Source: Saksenaea vasiformis B4078 (taxonomy: Eukaryota > Mucoromycota > Mucoromycetes > Mucorales > Saksenaeaceae). From it: a DNA stretch of 64,000 nt. The stretch lies in contig JNDT01001888.1 in the NCBI GenBank assembly GCA_000697055.1, forward strand, positions 1-64,000. Reading direction: 5' to 3'. The stretch's first letter is position 1, and each line of letters begins with the position of its first letter. The notes under the pieces were generated by a model, which saw only the letters and a program-made list of their open reading frames with translations, had not been told where the DNA came from and ran no database searches. The position numbers and the translations under genes are program-made. Below, piece by piece: positions 11,447 to 24,037 of this stretch.

Positions 11447-14400
11447 ATGTCAGAGCCATCTACATCAGTTCCTGACAGACATGACTATGAGGGTATGACG
11501 GTGGCTCAAATAATCCACTATAAAAAGGTCAAGAAACGTCGAGAGATGGAAATCCAAGCAAGTATGTCAAGTAAAAAGCTCAATAGTATATATGACTTTA
11601 CCTTACTTTCTATTTTGAACCATAGTGCGAGAAGGTTTTCAAGAGCCTGAGGAAGGTGAACAGCCTGAGTCTAGTGCGCAGGCCCAGCAGCGTACTCAAA
11701 GACAGCTTGCTGGTGAAAAACGGAAGCGAAAGCAGTCAGTACAAGAAAGATCGAGAAAACGGACTGCAGCAAGAGAACGACAAGAAGCAACAAGAAAAAC
11801 GTCCACTAAAAGATGCCCAACGTGTCTGCAAGCCGGTAGATTTGAAGAAGCTCAGACACATAGCAGAAGATCCAGCAAGCTTTGTCCCGATTACCTTCCA
11901 CGCACCAGTGTACGGCAACGTCAATTATATGGGAAATTAAAAGAAACTACCCGAAAGATTGGTTTACGTCAACTACTCGACATGCAGGACGAAGAAAAAG
12001 TGCAGTTTGTCAACGTTGTCGATGAGTTGGTAGCTTACCAGCGTGACGTGATCCTCAAGGGTCATCTATTCATTACGTACTTTATATATGATCAATTGCA
12101 TGACAATCACATATTGCATCCATCTATATATACGCATGATTTCTTTTACGGAATATTCCAATTGATTACTGGCCAACAACCAACCAACACTGCTGTATTC
12201 CATGGTGAATTACTTACTGACGTCATGCGCTCCTTCAACGATTACAGAAGTCGCTACCCATACGGCAAAGTAATATCTTCGTCTATGTTGGAATATTGCA
12301 CAAAATTTATCAATCGAACCGTGGAAGACTACACTCAATGGCTAACAAATTATATATCTCTCCGTCTCCGAGCCATTGTCAACGTGAGTGAAACGTTCAC
12401 TCTTATTTTTCAGTTTACTGATAATGGTCTATTCATTTCTGTAGGAATTACAAAAACCTGATGCAGATAAGTTGGCCCTATATGTCTTTGAAGTGCTGGC
12501 AAACAACGAATCGTTCCCTCCTGTATTTCCGGCGAGATTGTCTTTCACCCCTGAACTCGCCGAAGATGTTAACAACGCCGTCGTACAAGTGATGGAAGAA
12601 GTAGAGGTGGATCTCGAGATTCTATTTACTTTGGGAGACTTGACTGAATACATTGGGTCACTTCCAAGCAATCATGAAGGCCAACTCGGTGATATACGGC
12701 TCAGGCTTTTCGGATTGCATAGCACTTTCAATGAAGCTTGCGCTCTGGCTCATGACTTACTCAATCGACGTCGCACCAGTCATGATCGCCTTCCTCAGTT
12801 AGTGGCCAATCTTATTGAAATTGAACGCATCTGTACGCGCATTGGCAATATCAACCAAGATGTTGTTCGTCAGTTTGATAATCATGTCGATCTTACAAAC
12901 GCACACTGGGATGAACTTACAGCATGGGATGAAATGGTTACTATCGAAAACACAATTGCTCAATGGGAACCTCAATTCAACCAGTCGCAAGAGGTTTCTC
13001 ACGAGGTAGCACAGTTGACGGAAATGATGAACCAACAAATCACTCAACTGAATGCCACCATTGATACATTTGCTACTATGCAAGAAAGTTACGAGCAAGC
13101 TCAAAATAATTATCAAGATGCCCTTACAAGGTTCCATGCTAATGAGACGTTCGGTAACCGAGAACTCCTGCAAAGACTGGTTGACTACGTAACCCCACTG
13201 GACATTCCTGGATATGGCGAAGGAGAGGAGATAACCAAGACCTTGGATACCTCTTTTATAACAAGACATGTCAACTTGTTTACAAGGATGTCTTATCTTA
13301 TTGCAACGTACATTGAACGCTACAATAATGAAGAAATAAGGATTGCCAGCGATGCACAGGTGGAAGCTTCTATAAGATGGACAAGGCAGCAAATACGCGA
13401 GCTTGAAGAAAATCCAAGAATCGGGAGAAGACGCAGGAATGGACTGGCACGACGATTGCTTGCTGCAATCAACAATGGCCAGCCTTTGGATCGTGCTCGC
13501 ATGAATTTCATTGGTGACGCCTCATTTGATCGATTACAAGAACTAGTTACTACAACACAGGAGCAGATTCAAGCTTCAAGAACATTTCTACAAGATCCTG
13601 AGACCAATCAAGAGATTTTTGATCAGTGCTTTCGCCCGGACTTATTTACGGTAGCAAATCAACAACGGTTGTTTAATGTGGTGCCTAAGCCTGGCTTTAC
13701 GAAAAAGTATGCTACCATTGATAATCAGACCTGTGAGACGTTGCTTCGACGTGCTGGATTGCGCCATCTTATACAACCACGTACTGCAGAAGTAAACACA
13801 ATTCGTCACATATTAGATTTACGCAAGGTGCGATGCTATGAAACGTAAGTCACTGACGTTTCATTCATACTACGAATGGGTACGAAACTAATAGTTCTAT
13901 TTTACAATAGTGATCATGGTAGAAGAAAATCTTTCTTTTCCGGCCAGATTGCTACGGACGGTTATGCCACCTCGGTTCTCCTTCGCAAACAAGTCCGTGT
14001 CGAAGAAGCACTTCCTGATTTAACGCCTGAAGACTTCGAAGAGTGGGAGATGCAATATGTGAAGATGTGGGGTGCGGATCCCGGTGTGTCCGACATATTT
14101 GTCGCAAGCAGTGGGAGCGATGATATTTATAATGTTGATGTGATGGAAACCACTGACGGTAATCTGGCCTAATGCAGTACAAAGAATGAAATGAATGACT
14201 GAACTGGTTTGTACTGTATATATAGACGAAGATGATGAGGAGGTACCAGAGCAAGACCAAGAAGAGGAGCAGAGCGCATGGATACGATTTCCGACTGCGA
14301 TACCAACAACGACAAAATCAAGCACCTCACGATATCCGCTCGTTATCTTCGGCCGAATACTACACAAAGGCAGGCTTCAAGCGCACAGTGGGTCTAGTTC

Positions 14401-15246
14401 AGAATGCCAAGAATCAAGCGAACATAGGCGAAATTGAAAGAACGATCGTAACCAACAGAACAGCCGATTTCGATCGCATCAACACTTACATCCGGTCGAT
14501 CTTAAACGTGTTCAATGGATTGACTGAATTTTACGGACACCAGTTTCATCGAGGCTTAAAATTTAGGAACTACAGAGGCAGGCAGCGGATGGACGCTGAG
14601 CTCGTTAATGTGTTTGTGAGCGGTGGCAAAAAATACGGTGATCTTGGTGAATGGTATGGCATGCCTCGGTCAAGACGAAGAAGAAGAGAAGGCGTACGAC
14701 GTCAATTTGCTGGAACTGGTCCACTCGTTCCGACCCATGAAGCTCCTCCCCCAAATCAACGTGAGCCGGCTGGAGAAAAGACTTTGTAAGTTACCAAAGA
14801 TGTCATTATAGTGGAGAACCAATTTTTTCTTATGCAATACCAACGATAGTAAATGGAAAAAGGCGTCCACAAACAATGATTTGTCGAAGGTTCTTGTCAT
14901 CGGTTTCGGCTCTGGTCGTTTTGGTAGAGGGCAATACGGCGGAAAACCAGTTGGATTGGCGGAAAAGTGTCGAAAGCTACTCAAGAAGGCAGAGCAAGAA
15001 GGAAGGCTTATCGTCTTCAACATCAATGAATATAACACGTCTCAAGTGTGTTCAAGATGTGGTGAAAAAGCATTGGAACAAGTCCGTGCTGCGGGTCTCA
15101 GTCTGTACACCGTATTAACTTGCACCAGTTGTCGTACGGTGTGGCAGCGAGACATCAACGCCTCTCGAAACATCTATGGTATATGCTACAATACCATCTA
15201 TCATGGTCACCGGCCAAGCATTTTTACACCTTCTGGAGGTAGTTGA
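11447..15246 (+). CDS. Fanzor-type RNA-guided nuclease (TnpB-like), large multi-exon gene
   Basis: Six exons are inferred: 11447-11561, 11626-12383, 12445-13844, 13911-about 14158, 14226-14785 and 14850-15246, about 1,150 residues. All junctions keep phase except that between exons 4 and 5. Exon 2 has an N-terminal zinc-finger-like motif (CPTC at 11813-11824, then H and C). Exon 3 is helical and Gln/Glu-rich. Exon 4 has GADPGVSDIFVAS, RuvC-I, with its Asp at 14077-14079. Exon 5 has AEYYTKAGFKRTV and VSGGKKYG. Exon 6 has the RuvC-II Glu in NEYNTSQVC (15028-15030), the CSRC and CTSC zinc ribbon, and the RuvC-III Asp in QRDINASRN (15151-15153). All three catalytic acids are kept. At exon 4/5 the GTAATC donor leaves a one-base offset. 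A GTGATG donor at 14140 would close the frame; otherwise there is a frameshift. Known: Fanzors cut DNA guided by an RNA from the element. Confidence 0.85.
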
Positions 15247-15864
15247 TATCTCTTGCCTTACAGTTGTAAGTATAGATACCCTCAAATGTTATACCAATGT
15301 TACTAATGCTATATCTGCTTTGTCCCATCTCTATATTGCTGTTCGTCTACTTTACCATGATATTTCGTCCACTATTTCTGCGGGTTATTGTTCATTTTGT
15401 ATTGTAACTCCGTCTAAATTTCAAAAGGAAAAACTGTAGCCGGGTATATCGGCGTCCGAATAGCTTATCTAGTCTTCTACCATCTTCTGCTTCTTATTTC
15501 TGTTTCTTTTCTTACTGTTTTCTATAGCATTCATCTTCATTATTTGTAAACAATGTTAGTGAGAGGAATTGTTACTCAATTGAAATGTCGTGTTGATTTT
15601 TCGAAGGGAAGAATTTTTGAACGTTCCATACCCGGGCCTGGCATTCAACTTTCTGCAATCATCGGGGACACACAAATGATATGGTTTTTACAAAACAGGG
15701 TAAAACCCTTAGAATGATTTTCAATGACTAGTGGACCTAAGCCCTTTGAGGTTTTTTCCTTTTTTCACATTCTACTGCTGTGATTGAAATAGAGTAACCA
15801 AAAACAAATAAGTACATCTCTATTTCAGCAGCCACTCCGGGGAAGAAAGATCTGGAAAAAAAAA
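15247..15864. other. Fanzor 3' flank; possible guide-RNA region, otherwise empty
   Basis: No protein-coding gene seen. In TnpB/Fanzor elements the guide RNA usually overlaps or follows the 3' end of the nuclease gene, so this is where one would look; I see no specific structure that proves it. Confidence 0.3.
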
Positions 15865-16249
15865 ATGAATCGTCTTGCATTACGCTTTCTTTCTGCTACT
15901 CGTTCGCGTCTGATCTCCACACGTCCCATGTCTACTAATTCTACAGAGAAACCTCTCCTTGCTTTGCCCTCTACTGCAGACGAAACCGTGAAGCCAGTCG
16001 GTCTGAATGATACTTACAAACTCAAAGAACTTGGCCCTGTCGGTAATGACAATAATAGCACAATGCCATATGTCATCGATCCTCATGAATTATGCTGTAG
16101 TGATTAATGAAGACGGTACAATGAGTCGCATTAACAACTGGCATGAAATGGCTGATATCGAAAAGGCCAACGTGAATCGTATCTTGCTTAAGCGAAATCG
16201 CGAACGACTAGAGAAGTTGAAGCAACAACAAGAGAATGGATCCGCATAA
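15865..16249 (+). CDS. Small predicted mitochondrial protein, conserved-looking, unknown function
   Basis: Two exons, 15865-16042 and 16101-16249, join in phase across an intron with GTAATG donor and TAG acceptor, giving 108 residues. The N-terminus MNRLALRFLSATRSRLIST is basic, amphipathic and free of acids, a typical mitochondrial presequence. The core after the junction reads GPVVINEDGTMSRINNWHEM and is followed by a charged helix with repeated KRNRERLEKL. Without splicing the first frame would stop soon after the donor, and the spliced product joins GPV to VINEDG neatly, which supports the intron. I think this belongs to a family of short fungal mitochondrial proteins with an EDGTxSRIxNW core, but I cannot attach a gene name or role. 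Confidence 0.75.
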
Positions 16250-16585
16250 CTGCTACTGTGACGATAGACTTGCACTAATTTCCACGTTTTTTCATCTCTC
16301 CCTTTCCCCTGCCATCATTTACATGAAAAAAATTATATGTTTCTGCCAAAAAAAAAAGAAGCAAAATACACAATTACGTTTTAAGAGCTTATATACTTCA
16401 TGGAAAAGAAAAACATGATTAAAGTATTGCTACATTCGGTTTGTGTGCTATGAAATGTCCCACTTCCAAGTGAAAGCTATTTATGGGGATATCTATACGG
16501 AAATGTGGACAGGATTGTCATGATCGTAGTATGCATGAATTCAATGATCGACTTTGTTTTGTTTTCAGTATAGGTGCAGGGGCCT
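16250..16585. other. Convergent 3' flanks
   Basis: This A/T-rich spacer lies between two converging genes. No gene seen. Confidence 0.5.
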
Positions 16586-19516
16586 TCAAAGTCCTGCATC
16601 TTTGGCTTGTTTGAATGCCACACCCTCTTCAACCTCTTTTTCGTGACGGAGTTCTTCTAGTTTACTATGCTCTTCCTGTTGCGGCGAAGGTAGCATATCA
16701 TCCTCATCGTCATCGCCGATCTCAAATGATGACTTCAACGGAAGAGTGAATTCTTGTGGTTGCTTTAATGATGACCCCAGATCGGTAGGTGAATCCACGA
16801 TGGGTGTGTCCGGTGCCACTGGGAAAAGTTGCTCATACTGCATCGTGGCAGAAGTAAGGCGATCGTTCAAACCTAATATCATTGCTGGAAGAGCAACCCC
16901 CCAAAAAAACACATAAGAAGACCTAAGACCGGTAAGGTTTCACATTACCTAATCGATCAGGGACAGTGACATCGGGTATCATCAAACGGATTGCTGTCTG
17001 GGATTCCTGACATTGTCGATAGAGTTGCTGCCAATGCATATTAGCCTTAGCCAATTTTTATTCTATTCAGACTCACCATCATAGCGTCTCCCGGTAGAAC
17101 GGATTCGTTCTTCTCTTCTTCTTGTAGGTTCGACTCAGCGGACAACATCTCTTCGAATAAGCTCACTTGACTAATGGCTTCGTCGACAAGCGACATATTG
17201 GTTGGCGCTTGATTTGTCTCAGGACCTGATATCTTTGCACTCTCCGTGGATATGCTCGGTGTTCTTGTAGAACCTGCTTTCACCTTTGTAACAGCTGCAA
17301 GTCGTTCCTGTAACGTGAGACGTGCAGTTGCTTGCGCTGTTGTAATCATGCTATTGGTATCCGCTGAGGACTGAGATACCGTACGTTCGATCGTATTTTC
17401 AGCCTTCGAAGCAGCTAACTTTGCATTACGAGTGCATGATGTAGCAATGTCACTTTGTATTTTAGCCATGTCTTGGTCATTTGGCTAAAACAATCCTCCT
17501 TTTAATGCTACGGATAAGGCAAATGAATTAACTTACTGGAATGTTCACATCAAGAAACACCAAAGTATAGTTGATCTTTATGGATGCGGATAATGCCAAA
17601 AGTCCAGCAAGGGTAAGCGTGGAATTCTTGGACAGGTCCAACCGTACGAGCGACCGATTCTCGGGAATACACTCGGCCAATCCCACGGCAGCTACATCCC
17701 CCAATTATAGTGTCAATAGAATCTATGATTATTACTGCCTCCCAAAAAAAAAAAAAGAAACAAACCTTCGGATCCCAGCCCCGTTGCCGCCAAGTTCAGC
17801 TCCTTTAATGACCGATTTACGTATAGTGCCTCTTTCACGGTCATCATCTACGCCATCAAAGTGGTTTACCACTACTATTCGATCAATTGGATTCACTTAC
17901 CCCTGTCGATGTAGGATAATTCAGAGTGTTTAAACTCATATCCAGGACTTCTAGGTATTGGTTGTATTTCTTTATCGATTGACTTAGTAAGGTGACATGG
18001 AACATAATCACTCACCAAAGCCTCCCCCACAAAGCCGCATCCTTTTGCATCGACTTTACAATCACGTATGGATAGCGAGCGTAGACTGGTATTCCGTCGC
18101 AACGCTTGTGCAATGTACTGCACACCCTGACGGATATCGTTGGTGTCCAGCACAAGCCGTTCCAAACCTTGTCTATACTCTTTCTCGCCATTATCTGCAT
18201 CATCGTAGTCGCGCAACATCACACCCAACCATATCGCTCCTTGCTGAGAAATCCGATTATTACATAACGATAATTCGCGTAAACAAGAGGATTTTCGGAC
18301 AGCCGACGCCAGCGTCTCCAGTTGTTGCGGCCGAAGAAGACATCCATCCAGGATGAGCGAATTCAGAGAGGGAGCTACTGGCGAAGCACTAGGTAGAATG
18401 GCGTGGCACAAATGCTGGATGGCTTTCCTGTCGGGCAACGTGGAGGAAAGATTGATACTCTGAAGCGCAGACGACTGCAGAATGCAGATCAGCAACCCAT
18501 TTCACACAAACCCAGACAGATCCTGTCTTTCCGTATCACATACCCCTTTAATATAAATGGCCACATATTTGAAACCTGCCGTCTTCAATTTCTTGTTATT
18601 CGTTAAGTCCAAATGATGCAATCTGTCGTTTAACAATAAACTGTGCAGGAGAACCTTGATCGACTTTCCCCCCAAAATGAAACATTAATACCACGTTGAT
18701 ACTCGCATTTCCTAAACTCACATCGTCCTCCAACCCACAGTCGTTAAGAATGAGGCGTTCCAATCCAAAATCTAAAGATAGTACGTCTGCCAGTGGTTCT
18801 GCCGTTCTACGATCAATGCTTTGGTGGGACAGGTCCAGAACAGTGAGACACGCCAAGTGTTGGTGTGTCTATCAGCTAATAGGTCAAGTTACTGTTGTTT
18901 CCACGGCAAAATTGTCACTTACAATCACTGTGCTAACAAAGACATCCAACATAGGTTCTTCCTTATTTCTGCAGGCATTTTCATAGAACATATATAATTC
19001 TCTGGGCGTGGTTCTTCGGGCTTCACTTGTGGGCTGTTCATTAGTCTGGGGTGTTAGTGATGCTGATTCCTCCGAAAGGATGTCGGCATCGTCGGATGTT
19101 GTCCCGTCTTCCTCCGATGGCTGGTACGGATAATACTCTGTGGTCAGATGTCCGACTGAGAAACGAACCCGTTTCAGTTCTTCAGGGGTCAGTTCGTCTG
19201 CCGCTTCCGTTGCTGGCTTAACTTCCGGCGGTGGTAAAGAAGCATTATCGCCGGTGGTAGCTGTAGTACTAATCAATTTTCGGAACAAACCAGAGTACCT
19301 CTGCTGTTGCGGTTGCAGTTGTGGCGGTGGTGTTGCCTCGACGGGGGGTGACACTTCAGTGAAGGTTAATGTAGCGGAAGATAATCTTGAATTGAACGAA
19401 GAAAACCATGACGATGAAGGACGAGATAGACGAGAATTTTGTTTAAGGATGCTCTTGACGGGCTTACACGATGGGTTATAAGCAAAAGGAGGGTTGACAG
19501 ATGCAAAAGACGCCAT
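16586..19516 (-). CDS. Leucine-rich-repeat protein with PP1-docking motif (PPP1R37-like)
   Basis: The ATG at 19516 starts MASFASVNPPFAYNP; the longer frame upstream uses only GTG. The N-terminal region holds KSILK and, at about 19160-19178, LKRVRFSVG, matching the RVxF-type docking site for protein phosphatase 1. Leucine-rich repeats of the ribonuclease-inhibitor type follow: LTVLDLSHQSIDRRTAEPLA, LERLILNDCGLEDD, LNSLILDGCLLRP, LRELSLCNNRISQQGAIWLG and LRSLSIRDCKVDAKGCGFVG. Beyond the repeats is a Ser/Thr- and acid-rich tail with coiled-coil potential, ending with a stop at 16586. Introns of roughly 50-100 nt separate the exons; not all were fixed. The arrangement of an RVxF motif before LRRs recalls human PPP1R37. 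A role as a PP1 regulator is inference. Confidence 0.75.
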
Positions 19517-22500
19517 GAAAACACCAGCGTTAAGGAACACAGACGGGCGGACCTTCGAATATTCCAAAAGGAATTGCCTTCGGACAGCCAATAATGACCT
19601 TCCATCATCAGCCTGCTTTTGCCCCACTGTAAATTATGGGAACCCTATGGTGCACTACATATGCAAAAACATCAACCGTACGCTGGAAGCTTGAGAAGCA
19701 TACCCTTATTCGGTGATGCATGGTTTTTGTAGAATATATTCAGTATAGAATTGACTGGTGTAAAAAGCTTGTACGAAGTATAAATGATTTGCGGAAAGAA
19801 GCGTAAAGTGACAACAACCCTGAACTTCGTTAAAAAATCATGCATAAAGATACATTGCCTACCCAAGTATTTTACCGTACTATCTACGGTGACACCAGCA
19901 ATTGGACTACAAGAAATCAGATATCCATGTCATAGATACGACATTTGTCAGAATGTAAGCCAAACGTTAGTCAGCCAAAATCAAAGATTTGCCGACCGAT
20001 CATAGCTTTTCTGAAGCCTATATGCGATCCTGTAGTCCAATGTATATCTAATAGAAGTACATTGAAATATCTGTTTGTGGAATAATCAACGAGAAGATAC
20101 TTATCACAAAATGTTGTCTTTGATCATCTCTCATGATGTGCGCCTGTGAAGAAAAGAGAAGTGCAAAGCAAGCTTAACCTTCAACTTGATTCGCTTTTTG
20201 CTAAGTCTATTTGCCCTCGGATATAGTGTACAGCTATCAATGATGTTATCAAAAGACGGCTTAAGCAACGAATACTTAACTTTTCAAAAGGAATACAGAA
20301 GTAGCACGTGAACTTGTCACTTTTCGTCTTCCTTACCATTTTGAACAGCCCTTCACTTATAAACAATATATTGGGTTTGTGTTTGTCCTTGAAAACGAAG
20401 TAATACTTACATCTTGAAAGATAATGGGACGGTGGGAAGAAAAAGCAAATATTGGGGACAGGCAAAGCAGTAACGTAACCAGCTGTCAAACGATTTGATT
20501 ATACTGGATGCTAATGTGATACTTTAGACAAGTTCCTTGCCTGGTATTCGTACGGCTCCAACAAAAAAGTGAGCGAGCATCAGTCTTTAACTCTTCACGA
20601 ACTTCACAACACTTGTCAAAAAGAGGATACGCCATAGTGTAAAATAATAAAAAAGAGTAGAAGAATAGAAAGAAATGAAAAAAGACGGTACCTGGCTGTC
20701 CAAAAGGAACGTGAATGGCTGTCCGAAGGCAATCCTTTCAAGAAACTAAGGCAACGTTTGCGGATACTGCTACAAAGCTGCACTAAAAATTGCCATCCTC
20801 CCGCCTACATAGCTTGCCTACCGATTATCAGATGTACTTCTCCTTTTTCAGTTCATTCTTTACCTTTTCTAGTGGCTAAGGTATGCCTAAGGTATGCCTA
20901 AGTTATTGTTTGAATGGCCGGCTACCTCATCTCAATAAAGTCAAGCGCAACCTATCAAACCAGAGCAAATTAAACCTGCTCAATTTTACTGGCTATGCAC
21001 CAGTTGAAAAAGGTGAGTTATATACACTTGCTCTATCTGGTTTTCGATGAAGTATTGTCTTCGTTCTTATGCACGTAATGGGTAACCAGCTCATATTGCA
21101 CTACCAATGTGAAAAAAAGTTTTACCTTTGTGTACGCGGAGGGAAGAGAGGGATGAAATAGAAGCCATATTTGAGCAGGCAATTGTGGTCAAAGCGCGTC
21201 TTTTGTTTCCGTTTTATCATCATATGTGGACGATACTTTTGTCATCTATAACTTCATTGCGACTTGCCAATCTATATTCTTCTGTCAGTATAGACTTTCA
21301 GTTTTCTGCTGACGATCATTGGCAATTCAAATGTCTTATCATTTCATGGATTCGATTTATCCAGCATACAAGATTAGCTAATGCAATCCATTACGCAGAT
21401 ATTGGATGGCTGCAACTTTCTTCAGTTTGTCCAAGACAAGCGTGGTTGGCTTATAATCTATGATACCTCAAAAATAGTGACCAGAAGTTCCATGTCCACC
21501 GGCTGCTGTCCTGCAATCAGCACCAGTAGCAGGGGTGAAAGGTATAGACCAAGTATATATACGCGCGAGAGCCGTTTTCCCAATCGCACGAAAGTACAGT
21601 ACTCGACAAGTAACCGCAGCATTGCCAGCACTACACCAACAGTAAGATGCGTTATATATATATGTACACGTAAACTAATTAAGCTTCTTGCAATGATATC
21701 CATGGCATTTTTTCTAGCAGTTGCCTTAAAACATCACTATAGGCCTTCCAATTTAACCTTAGTAATCGGACATCCGCGGTATTTTTCGACATGGAAATCA
21801 GTAGCAAAAGTTATCACTTCTGTCATCCTCTTCTGATACAATAATAAAATAGATCAGCATTTTCTCGAGGTTGCAGTAAAGAAAAAGGGAAGAAGTTGTC
21901 AAAGCCGTATTGATGCAGCTGACCAATTGCCAAAGGCGGAGATTGTTAACCGATCCCCAATCAGCGAGAACCTGGTTTCGCCAGCTCAAAAACAATTTTC
22001 AAGCGGCAGCAAACACACAGTAAGACCCTTTACAAGAAAAGATGTACTGCATGCGCTATTTTGTTCCATTGCTCCTATTACCATTTCCTGATGCACCACC
22101 GATCTTTGTCATATTATTTCTCATTTCATTTTTCCTTCATCAAAAGCCATGGTATGATTTCAAGGGATTTTTCCCACTCGAAAAAACTGACCGATTCATT
22201 ATAGCATCTATTGCACCCTATTACTAATCGCACTATTTTCATCAACGTGTTATTGGGGACAAGGGCGATGTTGGATCGATCTGCAGAATTCGCGTCTCTT
22301 CGATGTACGACAAGATTCGAATGCGACATTTGGACAAGGTGATGGGTGGTGGAATTGGAAAGTGACATTGCCAATTGGATAGTCTTGCTGATACCCCCCT
22401 ACTTATGTTGTACATACTCCATTTTCTTTTTTCTTTTACTGGATACATAAAATAACCGACGACATCTTTCGAGAATAACGCATGTGAAGTTTTGGGTGGT

Positions 22501-22614
22501 ACAGTGGGAGAACCTTTTGTGGGAAAGCTTGATTGCAGATGGTGCAACGAGACGTGGGACCAAATAAAATCATAGAGCATTTGGTTTTCCATCACATCTT
22601 CTTTCTTTCACACA
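19517..22614. other. Gene-poor 3.1-kb region with one repeat relic
   Basis: No convincing gene on either strand. There is a short direct repeat of TAAGGTATGCC near 20877-20900 and a decayed relic at 21376-21480 listed separately. The final 100 nt are the promoter/leader of the hydrolase gene. Confidence 0.5.
21376..21480 (+). pseudogene. Relic of a repeated GYARKS-motif protein family
   Basis: One frame reads MQSITQILDGCNFLQFVQDK followed by RGWLIIY, then loses the frame. The segment aligns by eye with NAVQQVFNHRAYLSSVRQKH plus GWLTIGYARKS at about 63151-63255. Spacing of the hydrophobic residues and the K-x-GWL core agree. Only the first third is recognisable here. Function unknown. Confidence 0.4.
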
Positions 22615-24037
22615 ATGAACGGCATTCGCACAGCTATCCGTAAACTACCACCGAGCACAGTGATCAAGGTCCTACGTAAAGTCTTCTCACTTCCTGCTTC
22701 AGCTGCCCGACTGATCCTGAATGATTTGACGAGACCACGTAAAACACATAAACCGTGGATCCGCAAAGTTGAGCATGAAGATTGGTCTGGTTGCTGGATA
22801 GGTCAGGATGTAGAGAATCTGAGTGATGCAGAATTACAGGATCGTATTGCAGAAGCAGATCTTATTTTCTTTAATGTTCATGGTAAAGGAAAAAGGAAAA
22901 AGAAATAATTGTGGGGTTAGCTGAACCAATCGTTGCGTTGCGTTTTTTTAGGCGGAGGCTTTCGAATTGGTTCCTGTACGATGGTAGGCTTAGCTAAAAA
23001 TGACGAAGGATCGCCTTATTCAATTTTCCCTTTTAGTACATGGATACATATATCCAGTGGATTGAAATAATGAAAAAAAGGCACAACCTCAACGCGCTCA
23101 TGATGTCAGTCGATTACAGGTACGTTTCTTATTTCTTTTTTTCTGTCCCGGCGTCCGCGTGACTCATTCCTCTTGTAGATTAGCACCTGAATTTCGGTAC
23201 CCAAGTCCCGTGGAAGACATTGTGCGAGCTTACGAGCATATTACACAAGTCCTGGGTGTGGATGGGGCAAGAATTATTGCCACTGGTGATTCTGCTGGTG
23301 CAGCACTTCTTCTGGAAACGCTATTTATTACACATGACCCGAGTATGTTTGAAATTGTGACGGAAGATGAAATCGAAGACGGAGCGGTGATCAGCGAACT
23401 GCCGCGACCAGCCGGCACCGTATTAGTTTCTCCGTTGGTTACGGACGAGACAGCATCAGAATCTTGGCAGGTTAACACACAGTACGACTACATTACTCAA
23501 TACACTGCCAAGGTCATAAAAAAGGACTATTTTGAACCGGCAGACCCAGAATCACCGCCAGACCATCATCCACAAGTACTGGGTATTGCAAAACTTCAAA
23601 CCGGCTTCCAAGCCTTCCTTTCTCCTCATATCTTGATGTTCGTCGGAAACAAAGAGGTTTTACGGGACGATGCTCTGGAACTAGCAGAAAAGGCTGAGCA
23701 AGATGGCGTAGCATGGGAAACAGTGGTAGAAGACTGCGTCCATGATTGGTTTTGTGTTCGAGAAGTAGTCAAGGAACGAGAGATCTTGGATCGTGCCGAC
23801 ATAAAGTTCGCGGATTTTTGTTACCGAGCCTTGGTCCAACAAAATCCCTTAGGAATGTATCGACGTGCAAGCGAAGGTTTAGATGCGGTGCCTGAAGAGG
23901 ATGACGAAGACGATGATGACGATTTCCACGAAGCTCTCACCACAAATAGCGATTTTGAAAGGCAAATGCTGGAGAGACTAGATTTACATGGCGATACCGG
24001 CTCAAAACGGTCAACAATGACTACCGTCTATGTTTAA
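22615..24037 (+). CDS. Alpha/beta hydrolase of the hormone-sensitive-lipase type
   Basis: Exon 1 starts at the ATG 22615 (MNGIRTAIRKLPPSTVIKVL) and ends after FFNVHG. The next exon, beginning at 22952, gives GGGFRIGSCTM, so the two build the HGGGF oxyanion-hole motif across a splice site. A further exon contributes YMDTYIQWIEIMKKRHNLNA to MSVDY, joined to RLAPEFRYPSPVEDIVRAY. GDSAG at 23285-23299 holds the nucleophile Ser. A VGNKEVLRDDALELA segment carries the likely catalytic Asp, and VEDCVHDWF the His. The C-terminal tail has an acidic run (EEDDEDDDDD) and ends at 24037. This layout is that of esterases/lipases in the HSL group; the substrate cannot be read from sequence. The exon border before YMDTY was placed by phase. 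Confidence 0.85.
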
